A stretch of 43,471 nt of DNA from an uncultured Lysobacterales bacterium (lineage in GTDB: Bacteria > Pseudomonadota > Gammaproteobacteria > Xanthomonadales > SZUA-36): assembly GCA_937924405.1 (NCBI GenBank), contig CALDVW010000086.1:1-43471 (forward strand), read 5' to 3'. This document shows, piece by piece, positions 27,606 through 36,798 of this stretch. A program made the translations under genes and the position numbers. The notes beneath the pieces are model-generated. The model saw only the letters and a program-made list of their open reading frames with translations, made no database searches and had not been told where the DNA came from. How positions within the stretch are numbered: position 1 is the first letter of the stretch; the number at the start of each line of letters is the position of its first letter.

Positions 27606-28676
27606 ATGGAAAGCGCTAGAAGAACAAAAGTTTCGGGCATTTGCTGCGTCGTTTTTGCCTGGTTAGGCTGGCTAATCCTGCTTGTCCCCCTTAGCGTGGA
27701 AGCGTCGGCTGTGGTCGAGGATTACTCGGAATCAGTCATGCTGGGTGAACGCCCGTCCAGGAATGGTGAACCAACCATTATCGAACTCGGCGTGTTCATT
27801 ATTGATATTGATGAAATTGATGATGTAAACCAGCGCTTCAGCGTTGACATGTTTATCGTTGCCCGTTGGGAGGACCCACGCCTCGCGTTACCGGAGGCGG
27901 AAAGAATGGGGAAAGTACGTTTCATGATGATCGATGACGTCTGGACTCCAAAAGTGCTGCTTCTCAATGATCGAGGATTGACGCCCCAGTTGCGGGAGGG
28001 TGTGGAAGTCGACGATCTGGGTAATATGAAGTATCAGAATCGCTTAGCAGGCGAACTCAAAGTAGACCTGGAATTCCAGCAGTTTCCCTTCGACATGCAG
28101 CGATTGCCTATAGACATAGTCTCGTATGAATACTCCACGGATGAAATGCAGTTTTCCCCCGCTTCAGCCATGGCCAGTCAAGCAGACAAGTTCAGCATCG
28201 AGGGGTGGCAGCTGAAACAACTCGAACCAATAGTTGATGTTTTTGTGACGCCTGTCGGCGGCACCAGGTTTCCTCGCCTGACCTATTTCATCGAGGCCAA
28301 ACGCGATTCAGACTACTACGTGCTGACCATGCTGGTGCCGATGTCTCTTATCATCTTCATGGCATGGACGGTTTTTTGGCTGCAGCCCAATATCGTGCCG
28401 TCGCGAATCGCCATTGCCACCGCGTCGATTTTTTCATTAATTGCGTTGGGAGTAAGTATTCGGCTGGGCTTACCAAAAGTTTCTTATCTTACAAAAGCAG
28501 ATTATTTTGTTTTGGGTTGCACTCTGATGGTTTTTGTAGCGCTCGGTGTGGCGGTGATAGGTAGTCGCTGGGCGAATTCGGATCGGATGGAGCAAGCGTT
28601 GAAAATTAATGCAATTGCGCGCTGGGTTTACATGTTCTTATTTGCTGTGGTTGCTTTCGTAGCGTTTGATCAATAG
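27606..28676 (+). CDS. Pentameric ligand-gated ion channel (Cys-loop-like)
   Basis: This is 356 residues from ATG 27606, 9 bases after GGAA at 27593-27596; ATG 27576 in the same frame is less likely. A signal peptide (about 8-35) precedes a beta-rich ligand-binding domain with VWTPKVLLLND (112-122) and the cysteine-free Cys-loop LEFQQFPFDMQ (155-165). Four membrane helices follow: M1 237-259 (P245), M2 265-284, M3 299-320 and M4 336-354. M2 begins PSR and ends RLGLPKVSY, aligning without gaps to the glycine receptor. Five subunits should form an inner-membrane channel. The gene stands alone between typA and pdxB; ligand unknown. Confidence 0.88.
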   Translation: MESARRTKVSGICCVVFAWLGWLILLVPLSVEASAVVEDYSESVMLGERPSRNGEPTIIELGVFIIDIDEIDDVNQRFSVDMFIVARWEDPRLALPEAERMGKVRFMMIDDVWTPKVLLLNDRGLTPQLREGVEVDDLGNMKYQNRLAGELKVDLEFQQFPFDMQRLPIDIVSYEYSTDEMQFSPASAMASQADKFSIEGWQLKQLEPIVDVFVTPVGGTRFPRLTYFIEAKRDSDYYVLTMLVPMSLIIFMAWTVFWLQPNIVPSRIAIATASIFSLIALGVSIRLGLPKVSYLTKADYFVLGCTLMVFVALGVAVIGSRWANSDRMEQALKINAIARWVYMFLFAVVAFVAFDQ

Positions 28677-28792
28677 CGGAAGAAATATAAGGGCACCGTA
28701 ACGGGTTGTTGGCTGCTTACTTGACCATTGCCCGTTCGCGGAAATTAGAGAACTGGCAATTTTGAAAGCTTCTGCTACATTTTTGTGACGTT

Positions 28793-29902
28793 TCAATCGG
28801 CAAACCCGAGCTTGCCAAGAGTGTCCGCAGTTTCCTGGTCCCGGCAGCGCACGGTCCATGCATGGAAATCCCTGCGCAATGGATATTCCTTGCGCAGGCG
28901 ATCGAATTCAGCGGTGGCTGCGCTTTGGTTCAATCCCTGCAGACGCCTCATCGCCTGGTCATGCCGGTTAACAAAACAGGTTGCCTCCAGAATTTGCGAT
29001 ATGCCCTTGTTACCCGAGTCGACATCCAATTTCAGGGGCTCGCCGGAAGGGGCCTCATACCGGGACTGTTCGAGGTCTGCCCAGTTGCAGAATGCTGTGT
29101 AGACCATAAGTGTGCCCTCACGCTTGCCATCATCACTGTAACCTGCAATATGAGGCGTGGCCACGGTCGTGGCATTGAGCAGTTGCGGGTCAATGACGGG
29201 CTCTCCCGGCCAGACATCCAGGGCGGCGTGAAGCCGGCCGGATTTCAATTCACTCAGCAGGGGCTTTGCGTCCATGGTGTCTCCGCGAGCCGTATTGACC
29301 AGCAAGGCGCCGTCCGGCATCCGGGCCAGCTGCGGTGTGGACAGGAAACGGAGTGTCGGGTAGGGGCCTTCCCGTGTCAGCGGCACGTGAACACTGACAA
29401 TATCCTGATCAAGCGCTTCTTCCAGCGATACCAGGCCGGGCTCACCGAGGTCTGCCAGGGGCGGATCGTTGGCGACAGTCCTGACGCCCAGTGCCGCCAG
29501 TAATTTTTGTACACGGGAACCGACATTCCCACGCCCGACAATTCCAACACGGAGATCCTGCAGATTACGCCCCAATCGTTCACAGGCCAGCCAGGTCATC
29601 GCGAGCGTGTACTGCGCGGCGGAATCTGCGTTACAGCCCGGCGCGTTTGCCCAGCTGATCCCCTGGCGCACGAGCCAGGGAATGTCCAGGTGATCGGTAC
29701 CGATGCTGGTGGTGCCGACGAAGCCGACTGGGGTGTCGTGCAACAGTTCCTCATCCGCCCGGGTTGCCGTTCGGATGATTAACGCATCCGCATCGGCCAG
29801 GTCCCGCTTGCGGATGCTGCGCCCGTCCATCATGATCAGCTCACCGTGCTGGCCGAATGTGGCTTCAGCCGCCCTGATATTCCGGTCTACGATGAACTTC
29901 AA
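28793..29902 (-). CDS. pdxB: Erythronate-4-phosphate dehydrogenase (PdxB)
   Basis: This is 369 residues, beginning at TTG 29902 (MKFIVDRN). PdxB oxidises 4-phosphoerythronate for pyridoxal phosphate synthesis in gammaproteobacteria. The PdxB hallmark APGCNADSAAQY near residue 88 is present, then the NAD-binding GIVGRGNVGSRV, the active-site arginine in NTARGDTMD, DVWPGEP and the catalytic histidine in TPHIAGYSDDGK. A C-terminal dimerisation domain follows. Only a TAG and one CTG codon separate it from ggt, in the same frame, so the two are transcribed together. Confidence 0.95.
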   Translation of the reverse strand: MKFIVDRNIRAAEATFGQHGELIMMDGRSIRKRDLADADALIIRTATRADEELLHDTPVGFVGTTSIGTDHLDIPWLVRQGISWANAPGCNADSAAQYTLAMTWLACERLGRNLQDLRVGIVGRGNVGSRVQKLLAALGVRTVANDPPLADLGEPGLVSLEEALDQDIVSVHVPLTREGPYPTLRFLSTPQLARMPDGALLVNTARGDTMDAKPLLSELKSGRLHAALDVWPGEPVIDPQLLNATTVATPHIAGYSDDGKREGTLMVYTAFCNWADLEQSRYEAPSGEPLKLDVDSGNKGISQILEATCFVNRHDQAMRRLQGLNQSAATAEFDRLRKEYPLRRDFHAWTVRCRDQETADTLGKLGFAD

Positions 29903-29905
29903 CAG

Positions 29906-31606
29906 CTAGTACCCGGCAGCCTGACCATCTTTGCGTGATTCAGAAGCACCTACATAGACGCCATGTTGCGGGTGTTTCTTGATGGCCTGGTAACCGCCGA
30001 ACGGCCCGCGTGCGAATTGAATGGTGTGGCCGCGGGCGATCAATTCGCGGATAACCTTGTAGTCAAAACCGGTTTCCAGGTTGACGATCCCGCCATCTGC
30101 CATGACTTGGCCAGTGGGCTCGCTGGATCCGGAGTGATGTATCCGCGGAGCATCACCGGCTTCCTGCAAACCCATGCCGAAATCGATCAGGTTGACCACG
30201 ATCTGTGCGTGACCCTGAGGTTGCATACCTCCGCCCATCAATCCAAAACTGATCAGTGGTTTGCCGTCTTTCGTAATGAATGAGGGAATGATGGTGTGGA
30301 AGGGTAATTTACCAGGTTCGAACGAGTTGGGGTGGCCTGCTTTGAGGTTGAACAGCTCACCGCGATTTTGCAGGATGAATCCGAGGCCTGGAGGAGTCAT
30401 CCCGGAACCCATTCCCCGGTAATTACTCTGGATCAGCGATACCATGTTTCCATCCGCATCCGCAGTCGTCAGGTAAATGGTATCGCCATCGCGCAGTATT
30501 TCGGGGTCACCGTGTGGAAAATCCGTAGCCGCTGACTTCATGTCAATCAGCTTGTTTCGCTCGATGGCGTATTTCTTGGAAATGAGTTTTTCAACCGAAA
30601 CATCCATAAAGGCCGGATCGGAATAAAACCGGGCGCGATCTTCGAAAGCGAGTTTTTTCGCTTCCAGAAATACATGTACATAATCCGCTGAGCCGAAACC
30701 CATCGCCGCAATGTCGTGCTGCTCCAGAATGTTGAGAATCTGCAGGGCGGCAATTCCCTGGCCATTGGGTGGAAGTTCCCACACGTCGTATCCGCGGTAG
30801 TTGCTTGAAACCGGTTCAACCCAACTGCTTTCGTGGGCAGCCATGTCCTCATAGCTCAGGAAACCGCCGTTTTCCTGCATGTATTCAGCAATAACCCTTG
30901 CCATTTCCCCTTTGTAGAAAACATCACGGCCCTCGTTTGCAATGCGTTCCAGGGTGTTAGCAAGGTTTGGGTTTTTCCAGACTTCACCAACCGCTGGTGC
31001 CCTGCCGTCAATAGTCATTTGTTCGATAAAACCAGGGTATTCGGACAGGCGGCCGACATAGACATTCCAGCCGTGTTGAATGAATTCATGCACCGGGTGG
31101 CCATTTCTGGCGTAGTCGATGGCGGGCTGCAGGATCGATTTCATGGGTAAGCTGCCGAAACGGCCATGTAATTCGAACCAGCCGTCCACGGTTCCGGGCA
31201 CCGAAACCGGCAATGGGCCGTAGGGCGGTATGGTTTCGTAGCCATTTTCAACGAACCACTCGCGGGACAATGAGCGCGGCGAACGTCCGGAAGCATTCAG
31301 CCCGTATAGCCGCTCGGATTTTGCATCCCACACAATGGCAAACAGATCACCACCAATCCCGTTGCCGGTTGGCTCCATCAGGCCGAGTGCGGCGTTTGCG
31401 GCAATCGCAGCATCAATTGCGTTGCCGCCGCCCTTGAGGATATCGACCGCAATTTGTGTCGCCAGGGGGTGACTGGTCGCCGCCATCGCATGCGGTGCAT
31501 AGATTTCAGACCGGGTCGCAAACGGTTCCCCGGTGACGCGGTCAGCAGCCATCGAGCTGAAGCTCCAGTTGATTAAGGCGAGCAGAAGCAGAGACGGGGT
31601 TTTCAT
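29906..31606 (-). CDS. ggt: Gamma-glutamyltransferase family protein
   Basis: This is 566 residues with a signal peptide (MKTPSLLLLALINWSFSSMAA) and GGGAG 8 bases before the ATG. It belongs to the self-cleaving T3 peptidase family, which hydrolyses or transfers gamma-glutamyl groups, classically of glutathione, in the periplasm. The expected nucleophile is T376 in DGDTIYLTTADADGN, where the precursor is cut into two subunits. FGLMGGGMQPQGHAQIV is the usual C-terminal signature, and the substrate loop reads SNYRGMGSGMTPPGLG. The family also has members of other specificity, so the exact substrate is not certain. It is followed directly by pdxB. Confidence 0.9.
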   Translation of the reverse strand: MKTPSLLLLALINWSFSSMAADRVTGEPFATRSEIYAPHAMAATSHPLATQIAVDILKGGGNAIDAAIAANAALGLMEPTGNGIGGDLFAIVWDAKSERLYGLNASGRSPRSLSREWFVENGYETIPPYGPLPVSVPGTVDGWFELHGRFGSLPMKSILQPAIDYARNGHPVHEFIQHGWNVYVGRLSEYPGFIEQMTIDGRAPAVGEVWKNPNLANTLERIANEGRDVFYKGEMARVIAEYMQENGGFLSYEDMAAHESSWVEPVSSNYRGYDVWELPPNGQGIAALQILNILEQHDIAAMGFGSADYVHVFLEAKKLAFEDRARFYSDPAFMDVSVEKLISKKYAIERNKLIDMKSAATDFPHGDPEILRDGDTIYLTTADADGNMVSLIQSNYRGMGSGMTPPGLGFILQNRGELFNLKAGHPNSFEPGKLPFHTIIPSFITKDGKPLISFGLMGGGMQPQGHAQIVVNLIDFGMGLQEAGDAPRIHHSGSSEPTGQVMADGGIVNLETGFDYKVIRELIARGHTIQFARGPFGGYQAIKKHPQHGVYVGASESRKDGQAAGY

Positions 31607-31694
31607 TACTATAACTCCCGGAAAAGAAGATCATTAACGTTTGCAACAAACGGTTCAGGGTCATTATCGGCTACAATAATACAGATATATTGCG

Positions 31695-31710
31695 GATCTG
31701 TGAGCAGATC
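31695..31710 (+). other. Inverted repeat in the mdh leader
   Basis: GATCTG (31695-31700) and CAGATC (31705-31710) form a perfect 6-base stem with a TGAG loop in the 149-base divergent gap between ggt and mdh, about 46 bases before the mdh start. It may be an operator for the propionate genes or a leader hairpin. A TACAAT lies at 31672-31677 but without a clear -35. Confidence 0.35.
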
Positions 31711-31755
31711 TGAAGTGGGCATCCACCATCTTGATAAATTTCATAGGAGTCAACC

Positions 31756-32733
31756 ATGAACCGTCCTGTTAGAGTCGCCATTACGGGCGCTGCTGGCCAG
31801 ATAGGCTACCAACTTTGTTTCAGAATTGCAGCAGGAGATATGTTGGGTCCGGACCAGCCGGTTATTTTGCAGCTACTTGAAATCACACCGGCGCTTGGCG
31901 CGCTGGAGGGCGTGGTGATGGAACTGCGGGATGCGGCCTTTCCGCTGTTGACGGAAATTGTCGCGACCGATGATGCAGAAACCGCCTTTAAGGACACGGA
32001 TTACGCCTTGCTGGTCGGCGCACGCCCACGCGGGCCAGGTATGGAGCGCGCAGATTTATTGTCCGCCAACGGACAGATTTTCGGTCCTCAGGGTGCAGCG
32101 ATGAATAAGGTGGCCAGCAGGGATATCAAGGTACTGGTGGTTGGCAACCCGGCCAACACGAATTCCCTGATCGCCCAGGCAGCTGCCCCGGATCTCGATC
32201 CCCGCAACTTCACCGCGATGACCCGCCTGGATCATAATCGGGCGCTGGCGCAATTGGCCGGAAAACTCGGCACGCATCATTCGGATATTTCAAGGATGAT
32301 TATCTGGGGAAATCACTCTTCAACCCAGTATCCGGATATCCGCTTCTGTGAAACGGGTGGGGAGCCGGTTGCGGGTGGCGTCAACCAGGATTGGTATCGG
32401 GACACGTTCATTCCGGACGTGCAACAGCGCGGCGCCGCCATCATCAAGGCGAGAGGCGCATCGAGCGCAGCCTCTGCGGCATCGGCAGCCATTGATCACA
32501 TCAGGAACTGGGCATTGGGCACGCCGGCAGGAGACTGGGTTTCAATGGCAGTGCCGGCAGATGGCAGTTATGGTATTGAACCGGGAATCATCTACTCCTT
32601 TCCCTGTGTTTGCGAAGACGGAGGCTACCGTATCGTGCAGGGCCTGGATATCGATGACTTCAGTCGCGGCCGCATGGACGCCACCGAAGCGGAATTGAGA
32701 GAAGAGCGCGCGGCGGTTGCAGATCTGCTTTGA
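31756..32733 (+). CDS. mdh: Malate dehydrogenase, NAD-dependent
   Basis: This is 325 residues. It oxidises malate to oxaloacetate in the TCA cycle. The NAD site is [12 protein letters not shown] near residue 9, the substrate-binding loop is [11 protein letters not shown], and [14 protein letters not shown] and the catalytic histidine motif [10 protein letters not shown] are all present. This is the longer type related to cytosolic and plastid malate dehydrogenases, not the E. coli type. AGGAG stands just ahead of the ATG. Placed before prpB and prpC, it can supply the oxaloacetate used by methylcitrate synthase. Its stop overlaps a possible TTG start of prpB. Confidence 0.95.
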   Translation: MNRPVRVAITGAAGQIGYQLCFRIAAGDMLGPDQPVILQLLEITPALGALEGVVMELRDAAFPLLTEIVATDDAETAFKDTDYALLVGARPRGPGMERADLLSANGQIFGPQGAAMNKVASRDIKVLVVGNPANTNSLIAQAAAPDLDPRNFTAMTRLDHNRALAQLAGKLGTHHSDISRMIIWGNHSSTQYPDIRFCETGGEPVAGGVNQDWYRDTFIPDVQQRGAAIIKARGASSAASAASAAIDHIRNWALGTPAGDWVSMAVPADGSYGIEPGIIYSFPCVCEDGGYRIVQGLDIDDFSRGRMDATEAELREERAAVADLL

Positions 32734-32735
32734 GC

Positions 32736-33641
32736 ATGGCGCATTTATCACCCGGTAAAGAATTGCGCCAGGCAGTAGCTGAGCGGACCCCGCTGCAGGT
32801 CGTGGGAACCATCAACGCGTTCACCGCACGGATGGCGAAGGAAATCGGCCACAAGGCCATATACCTGTCGGGCGGGGGGGTCGCGGCCAACTCGCTGGGA
32901 CTCCCTGATCTGGGCATCAGCTCGCTCGAAGACGTGCTGACAGATGTTGACCGTATCACTCATGCCTGTGATTTGCCGTTACTGGTCGATGCGGACACCG
33001 GGTTTGGCGGCGCCTTCAATATTGCCAGGACGGTTCGTTCATTGACCAGGGCTGGAGCAGCCGGAATGCACATTGAAGACCAGGTCGCGACCAAGCGTTG
33101 CGGTCACCGGCCGGGCAAAGCCATAGTCTCGAAAGAAGAGATGGTCGACCGCATCAAGGCTGCGGTGGATGCCAGAACGGATGAAAATTTTGTGATCATG
33201 GCCCGCACAGATGCGCTGGCGGTGGAAGGAATGGAGCGGGCAGTTGAGCGTGCTGTAGCCTGTGTGGAAGCGGGCGCCGACATGGTTTTTCCCGAAGCCG
33301 TGCTGGAACTGCAACAGTATTCGGACTTCAAGAAGGCGGTTGTTGTGCCCGTTCTGGCAAACATTACCGAATTTGGCCACACGCCGCTGTTTACAACCAC
33401 TGAGCTGGGTACTGCAGGAGTCGATATTGTCCTCTATTGCTGCGGCGCCTACCGGGCGATGAACCGCGCTGCGGAATCAGTTTACAGGGCGCTACTGGAG
33501 GATGGCCATCAGCGAAACGTGATCGACATCATGCAGACGCGAGCAGAATTGTATGATTATCTGGGTTACCACGAATACGAGCGGAAGCTGGACGAGTTGT
33601 TTGCCGCGTCTGCTCCTGAGACCAGGAAAGAGGATGACTAG
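32736..33641 (+). CDS. prpB: 2-methylisocitrate lyase (PrpB)
   Basis: This is 301 residues from ATG 32736; a TTG two codons earlier (32730) overlaps the mdh stop. The enzyme splits 2-methylisocitrate into succinate and pyruvate, the last step of the 2-methylcitrate cycle. The active-site motif K120-R121-C122-G123-H124 is the family form KRCGH, preceded by VDADTGFGG with metal-binding aspartates and MHIEDQ. The motif ARTDAL is also present. It is 2 bases behind mdh and directly abuts prpC. Confidence 0.95.
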   Translation: MAHLSPGKELRQAVAERTPLQVVGTINAFTARMAKEIGHKAIYLSGGGVAANSLGLPDLGISSLEDVLTDVDRITHACDLPLLVDADTGFGGAFNIARTVRSLTRAGAAGMHIEDQVATKRCGHRPGKAIVSKEEMVDRIKAAVDARTDENFVIMARTDALAVEGMERAVERAVACVEAGADMVFPEAVLELQQYSDFKKAVVVPVLANITEFGHTPLFTTTELGTAGVDIVLYCCGAYRAMNRAAESVYRALLEDGHQRNVIDIMQTRAELYDYLGYHEYERKLDELFAASAPETRKEDD

Positions 33642-34766
33642 ATGACAGATGCAAAAAAGAGCGGCGCCGGCTTACGCGGGCAATCAGCAGGTGAAACCGC
33701 GGTATGTACCGTAGGGGCTGCAGGCAATAATCTGCGTTATCGTGGATTCACGGTCACCGAGCTGGCCGAACAATCCACGTTTTACGAAGTGGCTCACCTT
33801 ATTTTGAAAGGCCATCTGCCAACCCGGGCTGAACTGGATGCCTGGAAGAACAAACTTAAAGGGCTGCGCAGCCTGCCGCAGGCGCTCAAAGAAGTGCTGG
33901 AGCGCATTCCGGCTGACGCGCATCCGATGGATGTGATGCGCACCGGTTGCTCCTTTCTGGGCAACATCGAGCAGGAAGGGGACTTTTCCAATGAACAGGA
34001 TGTTGCCGATCGGCTGCTGGCTTTGTTTCCGGCCATCGTTGTTTACTGGTATCGCTATAGCCATGATGGCATCAGGATCGAGACCGAAACCGACGATGAT
34101 GGCATCGGCGCTCATTTTCTTCACATGTTGCACGACGAGGCGCCGGATGAACTGGCCGCCCGTGTGATGGACGTGTCGCTGATTCTCTATGCGGAGCACG
34201 AGTTCAATGCATCGACTTTTACTGCGCGCGTCGCTGCATCGACCCTGACGGATCTTCATTCATGCGTTACCGCGGCCATCGGGTCGCTACGTGGCCCGTT
34301 GCACGGTGGCGCCAATGAAGCGGCAATGGATATGATCGAACAATATGACTCGAAAGAAGAAGCGGTTGCCGACGTTTTGCGAAAACTGGAGGTCAAGGAA
34401 CTGATCATGGGTTTCGGCCATGCTGTTTACCGCGTGCGGGATCCTCGCAATGCCATTATCAAGGAATGGTCGAGAAAACTTTCTGAATTGCAGAACGATA
34501 CCTTGCTGTATGCCGTATCCGAAGCAATCGAGCGCACGATGAAAGAAGAAAAGAATATGTTCGCGAACGCGGATTTCTTCCATGCCAGCGCCTATAACCT
34601 GATGGGTATTCCCACCAAGTTGTTCACGCCGATTTTTGTCATGTCGAGGATTACCGGGTGGTGCGCACACATTTTCGAGCAGCGGGCCAACAACCGAATC
34701 ATCCGCCCGGGAGCCGACTATATCGGTCCCGGAGCCCGGAGCTATATCCCGATCGAGGATCGTTAG
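33642..34766 (+). CDS. prpC: 2-methylcitrate synthase (PrpC)
   Basis: This is 374 residues of the citrate synthase superfamily. It joins propionyl-CoA and oxaloacetate. The start is GAGLRGQSAGETAVCTVG, and catalytic residues lie in GPLHGGANE (first His), MGFGHAVYRVRDPR (second His) and the PADAHPMDVMRTG region. The last part is NRIIRPGADYIGP. The length fits methylcitrate synthase and short citrate synthases (about 375 residues), and the prpB neighbour decides for PrpC. The ATG follows the prpB stop without a gap, and a terminator follows. Confidence 0.94.
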   Translation: MTDAKKSGAGLRGQSAGETAVCTVGAAGNNLRYRGFTVTELAEQSTFYEVAHLILKGHLPTRAELDAWKNKLKGLRSLPQALKEVLERIPADAHPMDVMRTGCSFLGNIEQEGDFSNEQDVADRLLALFPAIVVYWYRYSHDGIRIETETDDDGIGAHFLHMLHDEAPDELAARVMDVSLILYAEHEFNASTFTARVAASTLTDLHSCVTAAIGSLRGPLHGGANEAAMDMIEQYDSKEEAVADVLRKLEVKELIMGFGHAVYRVRDPRNAIIKEWSRKLSELQNDTLLYAVSEAIERTMKEEKNMFANADFFHASAYNLMGIPTKLFTPIFVMSRITGWCAHIFEQRANNRIIRPGADYIGPGARSYIPIEDR

Positions 34767-34798
34767 GGAATCAATGACGGTTAGCCAGGTGTTGAACC

Positions 34799-34822
34799 AA
34801 CCCCGCCGGAAGGCGGGGTTTT
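34799..34822 (+). terminator. Intrinsic terminator after prpC
   Basis: AACCCCGCC (34799-34807) pairs with GGCGGGGTT (34812-34820) around a GGAA loop and runs into TTTT. It closes mdh-prpB-prpC and separates it from the convergent YceI gene, whose stop is at its edge. Confidence 0.9.
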
Positions 34823-35550
34823 CACAGGGGGTTACCGGTCAGGCTGAAGTGCAACTCCAGCTGATCCGCCACTTTCAAACCACCCCCCAGCACGGCGAAC
34901 GGTTCCAGCCCGAGTTCAGTTTGCCGTAGTGTCAAAGAACCTTTGATCAAGACCTGCTCGTCTTCCAGATTCAGCTGAAAAGATTCGCGGCGGTTTAACC
35001 GGGAGTTTTGGACGCCGATCGTGACAAGGGCGGAATAGCTTTCGTCATTCCCGGCCAGGTCTTCCAAATCGATGGTGACGAATGGCCATTGCCCGGATTC
35101 CAGCACCCGTGTGAGCAGGTTTTTCCTCGTGGCGTTGATATCGTCCTGGTCGGGCCGGCTGTCCAGCTGATAAAAGGCTCTCTTTTCAGCCGGGTCGACT
35201 TCGAGATCATCGACTGCGAACCGCATGCGGGCAACCGAATCGGAAACCACCTGGTCCAGGAGCAGGAATCCTTCGGGATTTCGAACGACCAGCACGTGGT
35301 CATGCCCAAATCTCGCCAACGCACCTTCGCGGCGAACGATTATGTCTATTCGGCTTGCCTTTGCATCGAGCCGAAAAACTCTTTTTCCATCAGCGGCGGC
35401 CTGTTCGAAGTCAATATCCGGCCAGGTGCTCACCGTTGCCGGCTTTTCTTCCAATTCCGGAACCCGCGCGGGCTGGCAGGCAGTAATCCCCAGTGACAAA
35501 AGCAGGAATGTCATCAGGGCGGGCTGTTGGAACCGGTTAAAACGAATCAC
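34822..35550 (-). CDS. YceI-family lipoprotein
   Basis: This is 242 residues from GTG 35550, 10 bases after the stop of the upstream gene; an ATG at residue 13 would drop the basic n-region. It has a lipoprotein signal with lipobox ITAC (C25), and Gln after the cysteine favours outer-membrane sorting. A YceI-like beta-barrel domain follows, with FGHDHVLVVR (81-90). YceI relatives bind polyprenoids or quinone-like lipids in the periplasm. The ligand here is unknown. It is the second gene of a two-gene unit with the b561-YceI fusion. Confidence 0.8.
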   Translation of the reverse strand: MIRFNRFQQPALMTFLLLSLGITACQPARVPELEEKPATVSTWPDIDFEQAAADGKRVFRLDAKASRIDIIVRREGALARFGHDHVLVVRNPEGFLLLDQVVSDSVARMRFAVDDLEVDPAEKRAFYQLDSRPDQDDINATRKNLLTRVLESGQWPFVTIDLEDLAGNDESYSALVTIGVQNSRLNRRESFQLNLEDEQVLIKGSLTLRQTELGLEPFAVLGGGLKVADQLELHFSLTGNPL

Positions 35551-35560
35551 GGCAGGCGGC

Positions 35561-36655
35561 TCAGTCCATTTGCTCAAGCTGAAGATGGAATTGCAGTTCC
35601 ACGGAATCCGAGATTGTCCGGGTGTCAGCCCACTCGCCACTACCGACGCCCCAGTCGAGGCGGGACAGTTCCAGGTAACCATTCATTACGGCCTGTTGGC
35701 TTTTCAGCCTCCATTGAAACGGTACATCGAGGTCCTGCTCTTGGCCTTTCAGTCTCAATGTTCCATGTGCGATGAACGCATCCTGACCCGTCCTGACGAT
35801 GTGGTTGCTTTTGAACTCTGCTTCGGGATACGACCCGGTATCGAACCAATCCTGATCACGCAGCGCATCATTGATCTCTGCGTCGTTCATATCGGCCGAT
35901 CCGACATCTACCCGAACCACCAGTGATTCGAATGAGCGGCCATTCTGTCCAGGATCGAGCCGGACCGAGATAATTTTGAACCGGCCTTCCAGCTTTTCGT
36001 TTTCATAGCGGGCCGTAAATTGCAGTTCACCGCTCGCGTTTGCCATTCCCCAGTAGTTCGATTCAGCCGCGTTGATGCTCGTCATCATCATAATCAGGGG
36101 CGTCACCAGCAGCATTCCTTTCCACATGCGTTTCAGGACATCATTACGCTTGATGAAGTGGTGTCTCAGGGCGGCAATCACGTGTCCGGTGATGACGATG
36201 AGAATCAGCCAGGCCAGTAACTCATGGCTTTCGCCGGCCAGTTCATGCAGCGCCTTGTCCGGGCCGGTCAGGCGCGGCCAGGGGATAAACCACCAAAGCT
36301 TCCAGGGAACTACGGAGGTTGAAGCGGCAAGCCAGCCACTCAGAATCATCCCGCTGATCAGAAGGTAAAGCGTTGCGTGAGTGAAGCGTGACAATATGTG
36401 TTCCCAGCCTCTGCTGCCCTCTGGATATCCCGGGGCCGGATCGAACCAGCGCCACAATAATCTGACTACCAGGAGCATCAGCAAGGTGATTCCGAGAGAC
36501 TTGTGAGCCGTCATCATGTCTATTTTCAGGGGGGAGCGTTCCCATTGCTGGGCGATCCAGCCCAGTATCAGTTGAGCCGCGATCAGGAGTGCCATCAGCC
36601 AGTGCAGGCCGCGTGCGATACGGCCCCAGGCTTGAGATGTATTCCTCCATATCAT
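35561..36655 (-). CDS. Cytochrome b561 - YceI fusion protein
   Basis: This is 364 residues from ATG 36655, with GGAG 8 bases upstream. Residues 1-176 are a cytochrome b561 of the bacterial CybB type, with four helices and heme-ligand histidines in GLHW (H18), AHKSLG (H51), H93, H144 and the GHVIAALRHHF end (H158-H166). Residues 180-197 look like a signal peptide that has become a membrane helix. Residues 200-364 are a YceI-like barrel, placed in the periplasm. E. coli yceJ and yceI are separate genes. The fusion probably moves electrons or quinol-derived compounds to the YceI domain; this is inference. Confidence 0.85.
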   Translation of the reverse strand: MIWRNTSQAWGRIARGLHWLMALLIAAQLILGWIAQQWERSPLKIDMMTAHKSLGITLLMLLVVRLLWRWFDPAPGYPEGSRGWEHILSRFTHATLYLLISGMILSGWLAASTSVVPWKLWWFIPWPRLTGPDKALHELAGESHELLAWLILIVITGHVIAALRHHFIKRNDVLKRMWKGMLLVTPLIMMMTSINAAESNYWGMANASGELQFTARYENEKLEGRFKIISVRLDPGQNGRSFESLVVRVDVGSADMNDAEINDALRDQDWFDTGSYPEAEFKSNHIVRTGQDAFIAHGTLRLKGQEQDLDVPFQWRLKSQQAVMNGYLELSRLDWGVGSGEWADTRTISDSVELQFHLQLEQMD

Positions 36656-36798
36656 TGCATCAACTCCGTTAGAATAATGACCCGTGTCAGTTGTGACTGC
36701 TTTCGACAGCACAACGGCTTCTCATGTCATGGCAGCCAGGCCAGACGTCACCTAAAATAGCAGTTTCGATTCTAGCCCATTAGAAAAAAGAGGTTTGC

